This document shows positions 38,721-48,428 of a DNA stretch of 64,000 nt, in pieces. The number at the start of each line of letters is the position of its first letter. Positions within the stretch are counted from its first letter, which is position 1. This DNA comes from Trichomonas vaginalis G3 (taxonomy: Eukaryota; Parabasalia; Trichomonadida; Trichomonadidae), in NCBI RefSeq assembly GCF_026262505.1, contig NC_067203.1, positions 24,409,411-24,473,410 on the forward strand, written 5' to 3'. The position numbers and the translations under genes are program-made. The notes under the pieces are model-generated. The model was not told where the DNA came from, ran no database searches, and saw only the letters and a list, made by a program, of their open reading frames with translations.

Positions 38721-39431
38721 ATGAGTGAAGAAGAAAGCGGACCGATTAATGACAATTTTATGGAAGACTTGTTTACAAATACTGAATACAAGCTTCAGCA
38801 TATAGAAATGCCGTCTGGTCGCTCAATTGACTTCAATGCATTAATTTCATCAAACACTGATCCAGATTTAACAGGGCAAATTATTTGGCCAGGTTGCAAA
38901 CTCTTTTTAACTTACATCGATGGTAACCTTGATTGGTTTAAAGGCAAATCTTGTATCGAACTTGGTTCCGGAATTGCTATTTGTACTCTATTCTTAACTA
39001 AATTCGGAGCTCCTAAGCTTGCTATTGCTACAGATGGCAACAAACTTGTTGTTGATCTCATGAAATCAAACGCAGAATTATCTGGTTGCAAAAACATAAA
39101 ATGCAAATACCTTCATTGGGGCGTAGAAGCTGCTGATGCTTTTAAAGCTCAAAATGGAATCTTTGATATCGTAATGGGTTCTGAGATTGTTTATGATGAA
39201 GCCTGTGTTGATCCATTAGTTGTCACAATTAATAGCTTACTATCTCAAGATGGTCGCTTCATTGTCGGCCATATTTTTAGATATAATCGTGTTACAAGGT
39301 ATTTTATGAAGAGAATGGACGAAACTGGATTTGAATTAGAGAAAGAGATAAAGTGGGATGATATTATGAACTACAGGATGGAAATGATAGAAGGATCTGT
39401 TTTAATATTTAGAAGAAAGAAAACATTATAA
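38721..39431 (+). CDS. METTL21/FAM86-type protein methyltransferase, 236 aa
   Basis: Class I methyltransferase of the Methyltransf_16 group: LTGQIIWPGCKLFLTYI (the W-PG entry motif), motif I GKSCIELGSGIAICTLF (E-L-G-S-G), the ATDGN acidic loop (usually TD), HWG after motif post-I, and FDIVMGSEIVYDE (the D/E-x-x-Y motif of METTL21-like lysine methyltransferases). Such enzymes methylate lysines in chaperones, eEF1A or eEF2 in the cytosol. The ATG at 38721 follows CCATTTTTTG, an Inr-like string; the longer frame uses TTG. It stands ~140 bp from the P2 right end. Confidence 0.82.
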   Translation: MSEEESGPINDNFMEDLFTNTEYKLQHIEMPSGRSIDFNALISSNTDPDLTGQIIWPGCKLFLTYIDGNLDWFKGKSCIELGSGIAICTLFLTKFGAPKLAIATDGNKLVVDLMKSNAELSGCKNIKCKYLHWGVEAADAFKAQNGIFDIVMGSEIVYDEACVDPLVVTINSLLSQDGRFIVGHIFRYNRVTRYFMKRMDETGFELEKEIKWDDIMNYRMEMIEGSVLIFRRKKTL

Positions 39432-39811
39432 TTTTGATTGAAGAAATATGGAAATCTGCTTAATGTGGCTCTGTAGATTCGTTTGTTTTGCAATAAATGC
39501 TATAAAATTTAAAAAATTATATCAAACTAATTTAGAATTGTAAAGATATGATTTTTTAGAGCACAAAGTGGATAAATAATTTTTTATTCTTTATTCATGG
39601 TAAATAATTGGAGTTATGTATGGCATAAATTTTGAAATTAAATTTTCAGAAATAAATGCAATCTTCTTGATGAGAATATGTCGCAAGTGATAAATCTAAA
39701 TACATTTACATGATGATTATTGAGAACCACTTGCGACATAAAAAATGACTCCAATCAACAAAACAAATTACATAATATGACAGCTTCAATGGATTTCTAT
39801 AAGTTCATTAA
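39432..39811. other. Intergenic between convergent genes
   Basis: AT-rich with an imperfect spaced inverted match: CGCAAGTG with TCTC-like ends near 39690 and CCACTTGCGACATA near 39729, which could form a stem in the 3' region (ATGTCGCAAGTGaTAAA / TGAGAACCACTTGCGACAT). No gene is supported. Confidence 0.5.
39678..39740. repeat. Spaced inverted repeat (ATGTCGCAAGTG / CACTTGCGACAT)
   Basis: ATGTCGCAAGTG at about 39678 is followed by its exact complement CACTTGCGACAT at about 39729, separated by ~40 bp. It lies between the 3' ends of two convergent genes, so it may act in transcript ending, or be a relic of a small mobile element. Confidence 0.6.
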
Positions 39812-40349
39812 TCACTCAACAATTGTATTTGATGACTGATCAAAGAAAATATTATCCATAGGAATAAAAAGTTGTTGCATAAATTGAGGTAGTTGAATAT
39901 TTTGTTCTGGGGGTAATTCATTAGATTGGTATGATTGTGTTTGAGGCTGTGGTTGAGGGATTGACTTCATCTTGTACTGCTCAATTCTTTGATGTTGTCT
40001 AACAAGAGAATGGTACCTATTCCTGATTGAATTCCCAGTTCTTCCTGGTAGAAATTCAGAAATCTTCTTCCATTGATTACCAAATTGAGAGTAATGATAA
40101 AGAATTTTTTGATCTTCTTCTTTTGTCCACTCAGAATGCTCAATATTTGGGTTCAGATAGTTCCTATATCGCTCTCTGCACTGTCTTGGAGATCTAGTTT
40201 TCATTGCAAGAGCTATTGACTTCCAGTTTGGTTTTTTACCTGATTTCTCGACTAGTTTCTTTAATCGCTCGTCTTCTGCCTTTGAGAAGATAATTCTTTG
40301 ATCTCTGTGTTTCTCGAAAGGGTTATATGAAAAGGATATGATCAGGGAA
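39812..40349 (-). pseudogene. Two-repeat Myb protein with unclear 5' end
   Basis: The ATG at 40204 lies inside the first Myb repeat. In the same frame, upstream codons encode RIIFSKAEDERLKKLV and KPNWKSIALAM, the missing first part of the repeat. The second repeat is complete: SEWTKEEDQKILYHYSQFGN then WKKISEFLPGRTGNSIRNRY. A Gln/Pro-rich tail follows. R2R3-type Myb proteins are a large trichomonad family of promoter-binding regulators. The open frame begins after a stop near 40350 with no ATG before the first repeat, so either the start codon was lost, a non-ATG start is used, or a truncated form from 40204 is made. Confidence 0.7.
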
Positions 40350-40350
40350 G

Positions 40351-42022
40351 CTTAGAATCAAACAATTAAAAAATTAGAAAAAATTTCAATTCAGAAGATT
40401 TTCTGAACTCAATTATTCGCTATGTTCGTCAAGAAAACATAGGTTTTGAAATAATATTTTATATAATTGAAATTAAATTGAAAGCATATTCTGAAATTTT
40501 TCTCACAAAACAACCGAAAATTTCTTGCAAAAGATTTAAGCGGGTATTCAAATTTTAAATGCATTAGATTCAATATTCTCTACATGAAATGGTTAATAGA
40601 ATAGTATTTAGGCATAATTTGATAATTTCAGTAAAAATTGATAAATGATTCAAATTAAAAGAAATTATCTTGTTTTTCTATCTAGTTGATTCACATTGAG
40701 CATAAATAGCCAAAGAAAAATATACCGTCCCTCAAAACATGGTGTGTCATATGGGTCTAATGAATTCAATTTTTTACAACCTTTAGAAATAATTAAATTG
40801 CAGCAAAATATGGTTTTTGCATATACAATAGAAAGTATAGTTAATATAGATTTTAAAATCGGCTATCAAATTTTTGATATGTTCACAATCCCATAAATTA
40901 TTTCTGATTCTGACATTGAATTATTTCTATCAATAGAACAAAACACTATTTTTCGTTTTGATTATTTTTAATGTATTCAGTTCCTATACACATACTCATA
41001 AAAATCTCGGAAAATTGAAAACATAATTCCGATATATAATATTTTTAATTATTAACTATAAATATTTGGCTATCCTAAGTAATGATTTTACGATAAATTT
41101 AATTGTGAAGTCTTAATTCCATTCAAAAAAGTCAAAATTGTTTTCTCGGACTTTTGAGTGTTTCAAAACTTTACGAAAAAAATTTGAATAGTGAAATAAA
41201 ATTTTTAGATCAGCACAGTGGTGCATAATAAGATAATAAACAAGATTATAAGATTTTTGGTGAGGGTTAAAAAAGTGACAATATGTAAACTTCATAAACT
41301 TTCTAAAAAGGAAGAAAGCGCGTAAGGGAAGGTTGTGGTGACCTCAATCATGACGTGGAAAAAGAAATTGTTAGTTTTCAAAAGATAATCTGAAATTGAA
41401 TTTGCATAAATGAAGCATGTAGTTAGAACGGACAAGACAATCTGGTCTTCCTAACGGAATCTAAAAGGACCACGGAAAAATTGGTCCCAAAATTGGTACA
41501 TGATAGCATGAATTCTGAGTTGGTTCAAGCCATTAAAAATTTTGTTTTGTAAATATTAGAATTTTTTATTTTAAAATAATGTTTTATTATACATTTACAG
41601 CATTATTTTTAACTTCAGAAAAAAGTGTAAATTATTTAAAAATTGTATTGATCATAAAAATTTCATTGTCACTATTCAAATTTTTTTGTAAAGTTTTGAA
41701 CTCACAAGTCCAAACAATTTTGACTATTTTTTGAAGGAAATTAAGACTAGAAATTATCTCGGACTATTTCAGAGAATTGAGTTCCGCTTCGCTCCACTCA
41801 ATTCTCTGAAAAGTCCGAGATAATTTAGTAAATATTTCATTGAATTTATCCTACAACAGCGCTATTTTTTTGCAATAAAAAAATAACACACGATGATTTT
41901 AATTAATTTGTATTATTGATTTTAAAATTTTATATCTCAGATTTGGAACCCATTGGAAAATCTGTATATTTAAAACTTAAGATTGATATATAAAATATAC
42001 TCATAGCATTCATGGGGATAAT
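40351..42022. other. Gene-poor 1.7 kb left of element P3
   Basis: No gene is supported. A plus-strand frame at 40696-40896 begins only with TTG and has no domain. The main structure is the long hairpin at 41752-41825. A more G-rich patch at 41320-41510 (GGAAGGTTGTGGTGACC, GGACCACGG) may be old decayed coding sequence. Confidence 0.5.
41752..41825. repeat. Strong hairpin, ~30-bp arms, 13-nt loop
   Basis: AATTATCTCGGACTATTTCA continuing to GAGAATTGAGT is complemented by ACTCAATTCTCTGAAAAGTC continuing to CGAGATAATT, with one bulged base. The loop is TCCGCTTCGCTCC. It lies in gene-free DNA. It could be a small foldback element, a recombination relic or a structured RNA terminator. Confidence 0.85.
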
Positions 42023-42046
42023 AAAAAAAAAAAAAAAAAAAAAAAA

Positions 42047-42175
42047 GGTAGTGGGGCTTCCAGGCACTTCGTGCCTTCTAGCCCTGAAGATGTTTAGTAT
42101 ATGAGAGAGGTCCTATAAACCGGAGAAAGTGTCATATAAACATCTGTCATTTTACTCAGAATATTATACAGAATT
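42047..42175 (+). repeat. P3 left terminal repeat
   Basis: Shares its first ~55 bp with the end of P1 and also the AAGTGTCATATAAACATCTG block. Between these blocks it carries a 38-bp piece (42099-42136) that is otherwise found at the 3' end of the P3 methyltransferase gene (43739-43776). Confidence 0.75.
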
Positions 42176-42235
42176 CAATAAAAATATATTTTAGGTGAAG
42201 AGGTGAGATTTCACCTGTTTTTTCACCTCATTTTT

Positions 42236-42800
42236 CACCTCTTGAATTTTCATGAATTTCATCGTAAAGACTTTGTCAAGATTTCATCGTAAAGACTTTG
42301 TCAAGATTTCATCGTAAAGACTTTGTTAAGACTTCTTCGTAAATGTTTTGTCAAGACTTCTTCGTAAAGACTTTGTTAAGACTTCTTCGTAAAGACTTTG
42401 TTAAGACTTCTTCTCACCCTCTTGAATTTTCATGAAATTTACACCAAAAATATACTACTAGGGTCATTTACGAAGAAATCTCAACAAAGTCTTTACGATG
42501 AAATCTTGACAAAGTCTTTACGAAGAAATCTCAACAAAGTCTTTACGAAGAAATCTCAACAAAACATAGACAAGAAAGTTCATGAGAAATTAGATGAAGA
42601 AGTCTTAACAAAGTCTTTACGAAGAAATTCATGAAAATTCAAGAGGTGAGAAATGAGGTGAAAAAAGAGGTGAAATCTCACCTCTTCACCTAAAATATAT
42701 TTTTGGGTCATTTACGAAGAAATCTCAACAAAGTCTTTACGAAGAAATCTCAACAAAGTCTTTACGAAGAAGTCTTAACAAAGTCTTTACGAAGAAATTC
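42236..42800. repeat. P3 tandem and inverted repeat array containing a KilA-N fragment
   Basis: Units of about 24 bp (CTTCTTCGTAAAGACTTTGT, or the reverse ACAAAGTCTTTACGAAGAA) occur in one orientation at ~42250-42410 and in the other at ~42465-42620 and ~42710-42800. In addition GAGGTGARAWWTSAGGTG-like motifs repeat around the units. Inside is a stretch encoding IDKKVHEKLDEEV, whose DNA is identical over 38 bp to the P2 KilA-N gene. The array therefore seems to have grown around a fragment of KilA-N coding DNA. Confidence 0.85.
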
Positions 42801-42999
42801 ATGAAAATTCAACGGGTGAGAAATGAGGTGAGAAAACAGGTGACATCTCACCTCATATGTCCTTACTGAAAAAGTATGTGTTCCATCTGAAGTTCTTATA
42901 TACGGGTCTTCCAGGAGCTTTTTCACAAATATATATGTTTTCATGTTTTGTCACTTTTCTGTCACTTTTCAGGGAAAAAACATTTTTATTGTATATAAA

Positions 43000-43817
43000 A
43001 TGAATTTTACAAAACCACCGTTACCTTCTTTGGAAATAAGAGTAGATGTAAAGATATTCTATTGAGAGAACTTAAGAAACTACCGAATGGTCTAACATTT
43101 GTAGATTTGTTCGGTGGAAGTTTCTATATATCTCATTTGTGCCATACTGTATTTCCTGACTCAAAGATTATATGCAATGACTTCGACAACTATATGGACC
43201 GTCTCAAACATATACCAGACACTAACAAAATATTGAAAGAGTTAAAAGAAAAGATACCTATAGGCAAGATGGAACGTATACCATTAGATAAGAAAAATAT
43301 TGTAAGAGAGGTTTTGAAAAAAGCAGAGTATATTGACTGGGATAGTATATCTTCTAGACTATTATATAGTGGTTCTATAAGAGTTCATGACATTGAAACA
43401 CTTATGTCAAACGTTTTATATCTTAACTATACAAAGGTTTTCAAAGAGGACATAGAAAAATATACTGAGGGTATAGAGTTTGTGAGATGTCGTTGGACAG
43501 AGTTGTATGAAAAATATAAAAACAAGGAAAATGTTTTTCTTATAGTAGACCCGCCGTTCTTTAACACATACGATTTTCAATACCAAGCAGACTGGACTTT
43601 GAGAGACTCTTTAGAAACTTTAGACGTTTTACATAACTGTCCATGCTTTTACTTTACATCCGATAAAAGTGGTTTGGAAAGTGTCATGAGATGGTTAGAG
43701 GACATACATGACTATGAGTTTATATATGACAAGATAGAATATGAGAGAGGTCCTATAAACCGGAAAAAGTGTCATAACAAAGAAATTTTATTAGTAAGTA
43801 AATGTGGTTTGAAATAG
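43000..43817 (+). CDS. DNA adenine methyltransferase (Dam-type) of P3
   Basis: The SAM-binding motif reads LTFVDLFGGSFYISHL (F-x-G-G), the acidic ICNDFDNY follows as in motif II, and the catalytic motif is LIVDPPFFNTYDF (DPPF, N6-adenine type). A final fold region has FYFTSDKSGLE. The main domain frame is open to the stop at 43817; the beginning of the gene is less clear. Such enzymes methylate adenine N6. In Trichomonas vaginalis N6-methyladenine is the main DNA mark, and Maverick-borne enzymes of this type are known. Target sequence cannot be read. Confidence 0.8.
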
Positions 43818-43844
43818 GACTACTTGTTTTAGGTTTTTTCCATT

Positions 43845-44310
43845 GTGTCATTTATTTATTTGACGTGGCAGAAAAGTACAGAGAATATGAAGATGAACCA
43901 ATGCCTGCAAATGTTCAGTATATGTACTCGTAAGAGATATTTTTATCTAATATTAAATGGACGCACAGAACTTAGCGAATGCACAGCAACCTGGACAACC
44001 AACCCAGAGAATATTCCAAATGAAGTTAGAATACAAACTGCAAATGGCAAACTATGGTCAAGTGCCAACAGATGTACAAATGCAAACTGCCATGTCAAAT
44101 GACGCTGCGTTAGGTTTGCCACCATGGTATGCAAATATGAGATGGAAAGATTTTATACAAACCCTGAAGTGGGATACTAAACAACTTTATGCAGATGACG
44201 CGAAACACAGGAGTTGACCCAGAATATGTTTTCTACCAGAGGAGAAACAGAATCGTATGAGCTCCAGTTAAAGAATGCTATGGAACTCAAACAGGAAACG
44301 TAAGAGACTA
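43845..44310 (+). pseudogene. P3 small virion-type frames
   Basis: The clearest frame starts at 43957 (MDAQNLANAQQPGQPTQRIF) and encodes a Gln/Asn-rich, helical polypeptide ending DDAKHRS. No domain is recognised. It lies between the methyltransferase gene and an amphipathic small gene. The region looks broken. Confidence 0.4.
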
Positions 44311-44339
44311 GGCGGACATTAGATTTTACATATAGTAAA

Positions 44340-44633
44340 ATGGTTTCTTCCAGTAGTATTGGAAAACTTCTTCAGAAAGTTGGAAGAGGTATATGGAATG
44401 GAATAAAAACCGTAGGAAGAGGAATTTGGAACGGAGTCAAAAATATTGGTAAAAGGGTAGGTCAGTTCGTTGGTATTATACCTAAAGACCCTGAACCAGA
44501 AGAACAAGCTCCTGTTATACAACAGCCTGAACCTGCACCACAGTCTAGTTGGCAACCAAAATCCAACACCTCAACCGTATTAAAATTATATTTTTACCGT
44601 TCGATAGTAGTTGTATATGAAACTAAGTTCTAA
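44340..44633 (+). CDS. P3 amphipathic, Pro/Glu-tailed small protein, 97 aa
   Basis: MVSSSSIGKLLQKVGRGIWN opens a repeated amphipathic motif (GRGIWNGIKTV / GRGIWNGVKNIGKRV) followed by an acidic Pro-rich tail. It parallels the P2 small proteins at 22738 and 22993. A membrane-active or DNA-binding virion peptide is likely by analogy with adenovirus-like cores; not proven. Confidence 0.5.
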   Translation: MVSSSSIGKLLQKVGRGIWNGIKTVGRGIWNGVKNIGKRVGQFVGIIPKDPEPEEQAPVIQQPEPAPQSSWQPKSNTSTVLKLYFYRSIVVVYETKF

Positions 44634-44656
44634 GTAAAACGCATGGTATAATGGAA

Positions 44657-45252
44657 TTATTCTTTTTCTTCCATCTGTAGTAAACCATACTTGAAAGTCT
44701 GAAATACTTCCACTTGGTGGTTCGTATAACTTTGTAGGTTTTTCGTAAAAGTCATTTGCCAACATAAGAAAGAGTTTTGGGCGCCAGAAAATGAAGCATG
44801 AACAATAATAGCAGCTGGGTCGAAAACATCTTTAAATAAATATGGTTCATCTCTTGCATATCGACTGTAAATATTTGCTAAAGGAAGTTCGACTTTCTGA
44901 TTTAACATTCTTTGCAAATAATACCATGACATTGCAGTGAATTCTGTATATATTTGTTCGTCTTTCTTTGGATTGTCTTCGTAGATTTGAAATGACACTT
45001 GTGAATTTTGTTTGTCATATACAATTCTCACATAAAGTGTGCCTCGGTATTTGCATATTCATCAGCATATTTTGCATAACATGAATTTATTTTATCTTCT
45101 ATATTTTTTAACGCAGTCTGTAGAGAAGATGAAAGGTCAACTTGTATTAGCTCAATTTCTTCCCACATTTTTCGTTTCCCTTCAGATATATAATCTATAT
45201 GAAACCTTACAATAAATGGAAAACTTTTATCTTCTACAGACACAAACTTCAT
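44657..45252 (-). pseudogene. P3 beta-rich, penton-like region
   Basis: Two adjoining frames on the minus strand encode FPFIVRFHIDYISEGKRKMW and then VHASFSGAQNSFLCWQ. The second motif resembles HASFSSSNNSFLCIG readable near 50490 on the plus strand and, more weakly, P2 at 27462-27941. These are probably small capsid or vertex proteins. Assignment is tentative, and the region looks broken. Confidence 0.4.
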
Positions 45253-45449
45253 TCTACGAAAGCCAATAGCTTTTGTGACAGATGGGTCTCTTAGCCATCT
45301 TAATGGGTAGTAAAACGATAGCCTTCATGCTTTACGGTCTCTGTCTCAAACTTTTGACCGACATTAGTAAAAAAGTTCATCTAATGGTTTAGTTGTAGCA
45401 ACTCTAGAATTTCTTTTTCTATTGAAAGCATATTTTATCTAGAATAAAA

Positions 45450-47037
45450 ATGTCAAATGAAACAGCGTCTATGAGAGAAATAAAACACAACCGACAACTC
45501 ATTATGCAAGCTCTAAATAAGAACACAACAAACTTTTCAAACTATTCTAAGATATCTGAGTCATTGAAAGAAGGAAACTTAAAACTGACATTAAACCCAA
45601 TGACAGATGAGTTTCTGTTTCAAGACAATAAGAACCATACTGTCTGTATAAATCCAACAAAAGGAACTTTAAACGAGAAACCTATAAATGAACTTCTTTT
45701 GAAAGCAGATGTTGACAACAAAGCTGACAAAGAATATGTCATTGAAAAAGTTCAAGAAGAACATGACAGAGCAGATGCAACATATGCAACAAAAGAACAT
45801 ACTCATCCTGAACTAGCAGACAAAACATATGTTGACAATAAAATGTCAAGTGAAGTGACAAGAGCTGAAAACGAATATTCTAAAAAGACTCATACACATA
45901 CCATTGCAAATATTACAAACTTACAAGAAACCTTAAACAGGAAAAGTGCCGTTGGACATACACATACATCCTCTGAAATAACAGACTTAAACGTTAGCCT
46001 TGAAAAGAAGGCAGATAAAACATATGTCAATGAAATATACCAAAGTTTAGTTGGAACAAAAAATATTGAAACTATTGTTGGTGACTTTTCTGTCAATGAA
46101 GAAAACAAATATTTTAGATGGGAGTTTGTACACTCCTTAAAAAATGGTATACGGTATAAACTCATTCCGAAAAATAACAATGAAATGTATGTAAGCTATA
46201 AAAAGAATGATGGTACACAAGTTAAAGTTCCATTAGACAACAACTGCTACTTAAACTTATATGGAGACGAACAAAAGAAATATTTAAGAGTTTATGAAAT
46301 GGCAGATATGACATTGCCTGACCCATCTCCAGTACCATATTATTATGACTATGGTGTTGACGCACGTGTAGACCCAAAAAAGCAAACATTATATTTAGAA
46401 TATTATAGATATAAAAGATATAATGCAATAGAAAAAACGAAATAGTATACTATTATGAAGATGACAGAAATAAATATTATAGTCAAGATTTTACCCACCC
46501 CGAAAACATAAGATTATATTATAAAAAATATTCTGACTTAAACCAGAAGAAACCTGAAATAGTTGCACTATATTTTAAGTTCAAAAGAGACAATCCTGTA
46601 ATGTCTCATATGTTTGATTTAATGAACCCAGTAGGTTCTATTTATACATCTATGGAAGCAAGAGGTCCTCAAGTAATGTTTGGGTGTGGTGCATGGGAAC
46701 AAATAAGTCGACAGGTTTTTGTATTGTGCAAAACTCTTCAAAGGAAACAGGTGGAAGTAAAACGATTTCAGGTGAAAATTTACCTGCACACAGTCACTAC
46801 ATAGATTTAAGTACATCTGAAGCAGGCTGGCATAAGCATAGATTTTGGGATTGGTCAGCAATGAAAAAAGGTAAAGGATATGATGTTAAAGACGACGTTC
46901 AGTTTGCTATAAATTGTTTCTGGGGTAACACTCAGGGAGATGGAAACCATACACATCGCGTTACAGGATATACGCAAACAACAGGACAAAGTAAAGAATA
47001 TATGCCACCTTACATGACAGTTTACGCATGGGTATAG
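45450..47037 (+). pseudogene. Tail-fibre-like gene of P3, broken
   Basis: From the ATG at 45450 the product has a coil with KADKEYVIEKVQEEHDRADA, KKTHTHTIANITNLQETLN and KKADKTYVNEIYQ, the same stalk grammar as the P2 fibre. The tip is readable as MNPVGSIYTSMEARG, GAWEQISRQ, SSKETGGSKTISG, NLPAHSH and MTVYAWV. The Asp-box middle of P2 is not seen; a different beta-rich part takes its place. The start follows TAGAATAAAAATG. The copy has about two breaks. Confidence 0.7.
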
Positions 47038-47039
47038 AA

Positions 47040-48002
47040 TTGCTTAGTCGTCATTTTCAAACTTCTTTAGCATATTCGTCAGGAGTTGTCTTATATTTGT
47101 TAGGAACTGTCTTTGAAAGTATACACCTTGAACTTTGACAAGTTTGAAACGAGGTCTGACAATAGTAGTTTTATCTTCTGCTTGCAGTCTGTACATTTTG
47201 GCCATGTTTGCCTAAAACTTCATAATATTCTCTTGTATACTTTCTTCTATTTTTACGAACACGAATGTGATACCTGTCGGGTTCCCATTGTTGTCATAGT
47301 CATAGTATTTTCATATGGGTCGCGTTTAGGTATTTCTATTTTTACTTTGTCACCTTTCTTAAGTTTGAAGCCCGGCATTCTTTCTTGTTTGTCTCTTTTG
47401 ACTAAATTATTAAATATATAGTCTTTCTCTAAGTCGGGGTTGTTTTTCATTTCTTCCGGGAGTGGTTTCCCAAACCTTTTTGTTTACGGCTATTGTAAAT
47501 ATTTTAAAACTTGTCTCATCTTTGCCATGGAGAAGTGTCCTATATTTGTCGTCATATGACATTTCATCTACCTCACCACCTTGTGGTTGGTTTAAGTCTC
47601 TTAAGATTTTTATACAACTGTCAATGACACCAAGAGCAGAATGGTTTTGGTCGACAATGAAATATTGGTTTACATTTTTTGAACGCAGATAGTTTTTAAT
47701 ATCGTCTGATTTGAAAGAACTTTCACAGTCAGATGTCAGTTTTGTTGGATGGTATTTGTCACGAATATTGTCAAAGCTGCTAAGATATCTAAAATATTTT
47801 TGGACTGTAATGGTATGGCTTCACAGTATCTTGTGTTTTGACCGACAAATATTAGCCAGTATGGTGGTCATCCATCTCTCTATACCTCGAATGTTTTCCA
47901 AGATATCCATAAACCAAGCATTTGGTGTTGAACTAAAGATTTTATCATGAGTGCTTTCTTTGTTGCCTTAGAAACATAGGGGTCCTTGTTTGGATTCGTC
48001 AT
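47040..48002 (-). pseudogene. Integrase remnant of P3
   Basis: The tail part reads FKLKKGDKVKIEIPKRDPYE, the same SH3-like opening as the P2 integrase tail (FKQGDKVLIHLDYG). Further upstream on the minus strand, patches such as PPYWLIFVGQNTRYCEAIPL follow the rve core pattern (strand, RYxxxIPL). The gene is heavily broken. Confidence 0.55.
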
Positions 48003-48017
48003 TTTTTACCCTATAAG

Positions 48018-48428
48018 AAATGGGTTTATTTGGCGCATTAGCAGGAGTTGCATCCAGATTTTTGCCCGCAGTGGGAACAATAGCCAGAGGTGTATTTGGA
48101 GTTGGAAGGAAGATTTTGAGTACATTAGGTATACTTAAAGAGAAAGCACAACCTATTATACAAACTGTCAGAAAGGTTGGGATGTAGCACGAGATGCAGC
48201 AAATCTACAGCAAATCTTATTCCAAATCCTGAAACAAGAGGAAAAGTTCAAGGATGGATGGACAATGTTTCCAGACAAGCAGGAAACTACTATAACAAAG
48301 CAAATGACTACTATAACCAAGCAGGCACTACATGGACCAAGGTGAAAGATTCTTTAACAGAGGATAAACCATGCACAACAGTGGGTAAACAACAAACAAC
48401 CGCAACCGCCTCAAACGTGGGAATGTAA
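48018..48428 (+). pseudogene. P3 small glycine/amphipathic virion-type proteins
   Basis: The first frame (48018-48188) reads MGLFGALAGVASRFLPAVGT then a hydrophobic-amphipathic stretch, like a membrane-lytic virion peptide. Overlapping it, a second frame encodes VQGWMDNVSRQAGNYYNKAN. They look like remains of one gene region. Function is inferred only from composition. Confidence 0.4.

Noticed and set aside
40696-40896. 66-codon frame in the gene-poor stretch
   Set aside because: TTG start only, no domain, and AT-rich sequence that makes chance frames common.
41320-41510. Possible tRNA or small RNA in the more G-rich patch
   Set aside because: I could not fold a cloverleaf or find conserved A/B box words.
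42398-42634. 78-codon frame in the P3 repeat array as a KilA-N protein
   Set aside because: Only ~15 residues match KilA-N and the rest is translated repeat unit. It is treated as a fragment caught in the array.
42236-42800. CRISPR-like array
   Set aside because: Units occur in both orientations and have no regular unique spacers; the setting is a eukaryotic Maverick.
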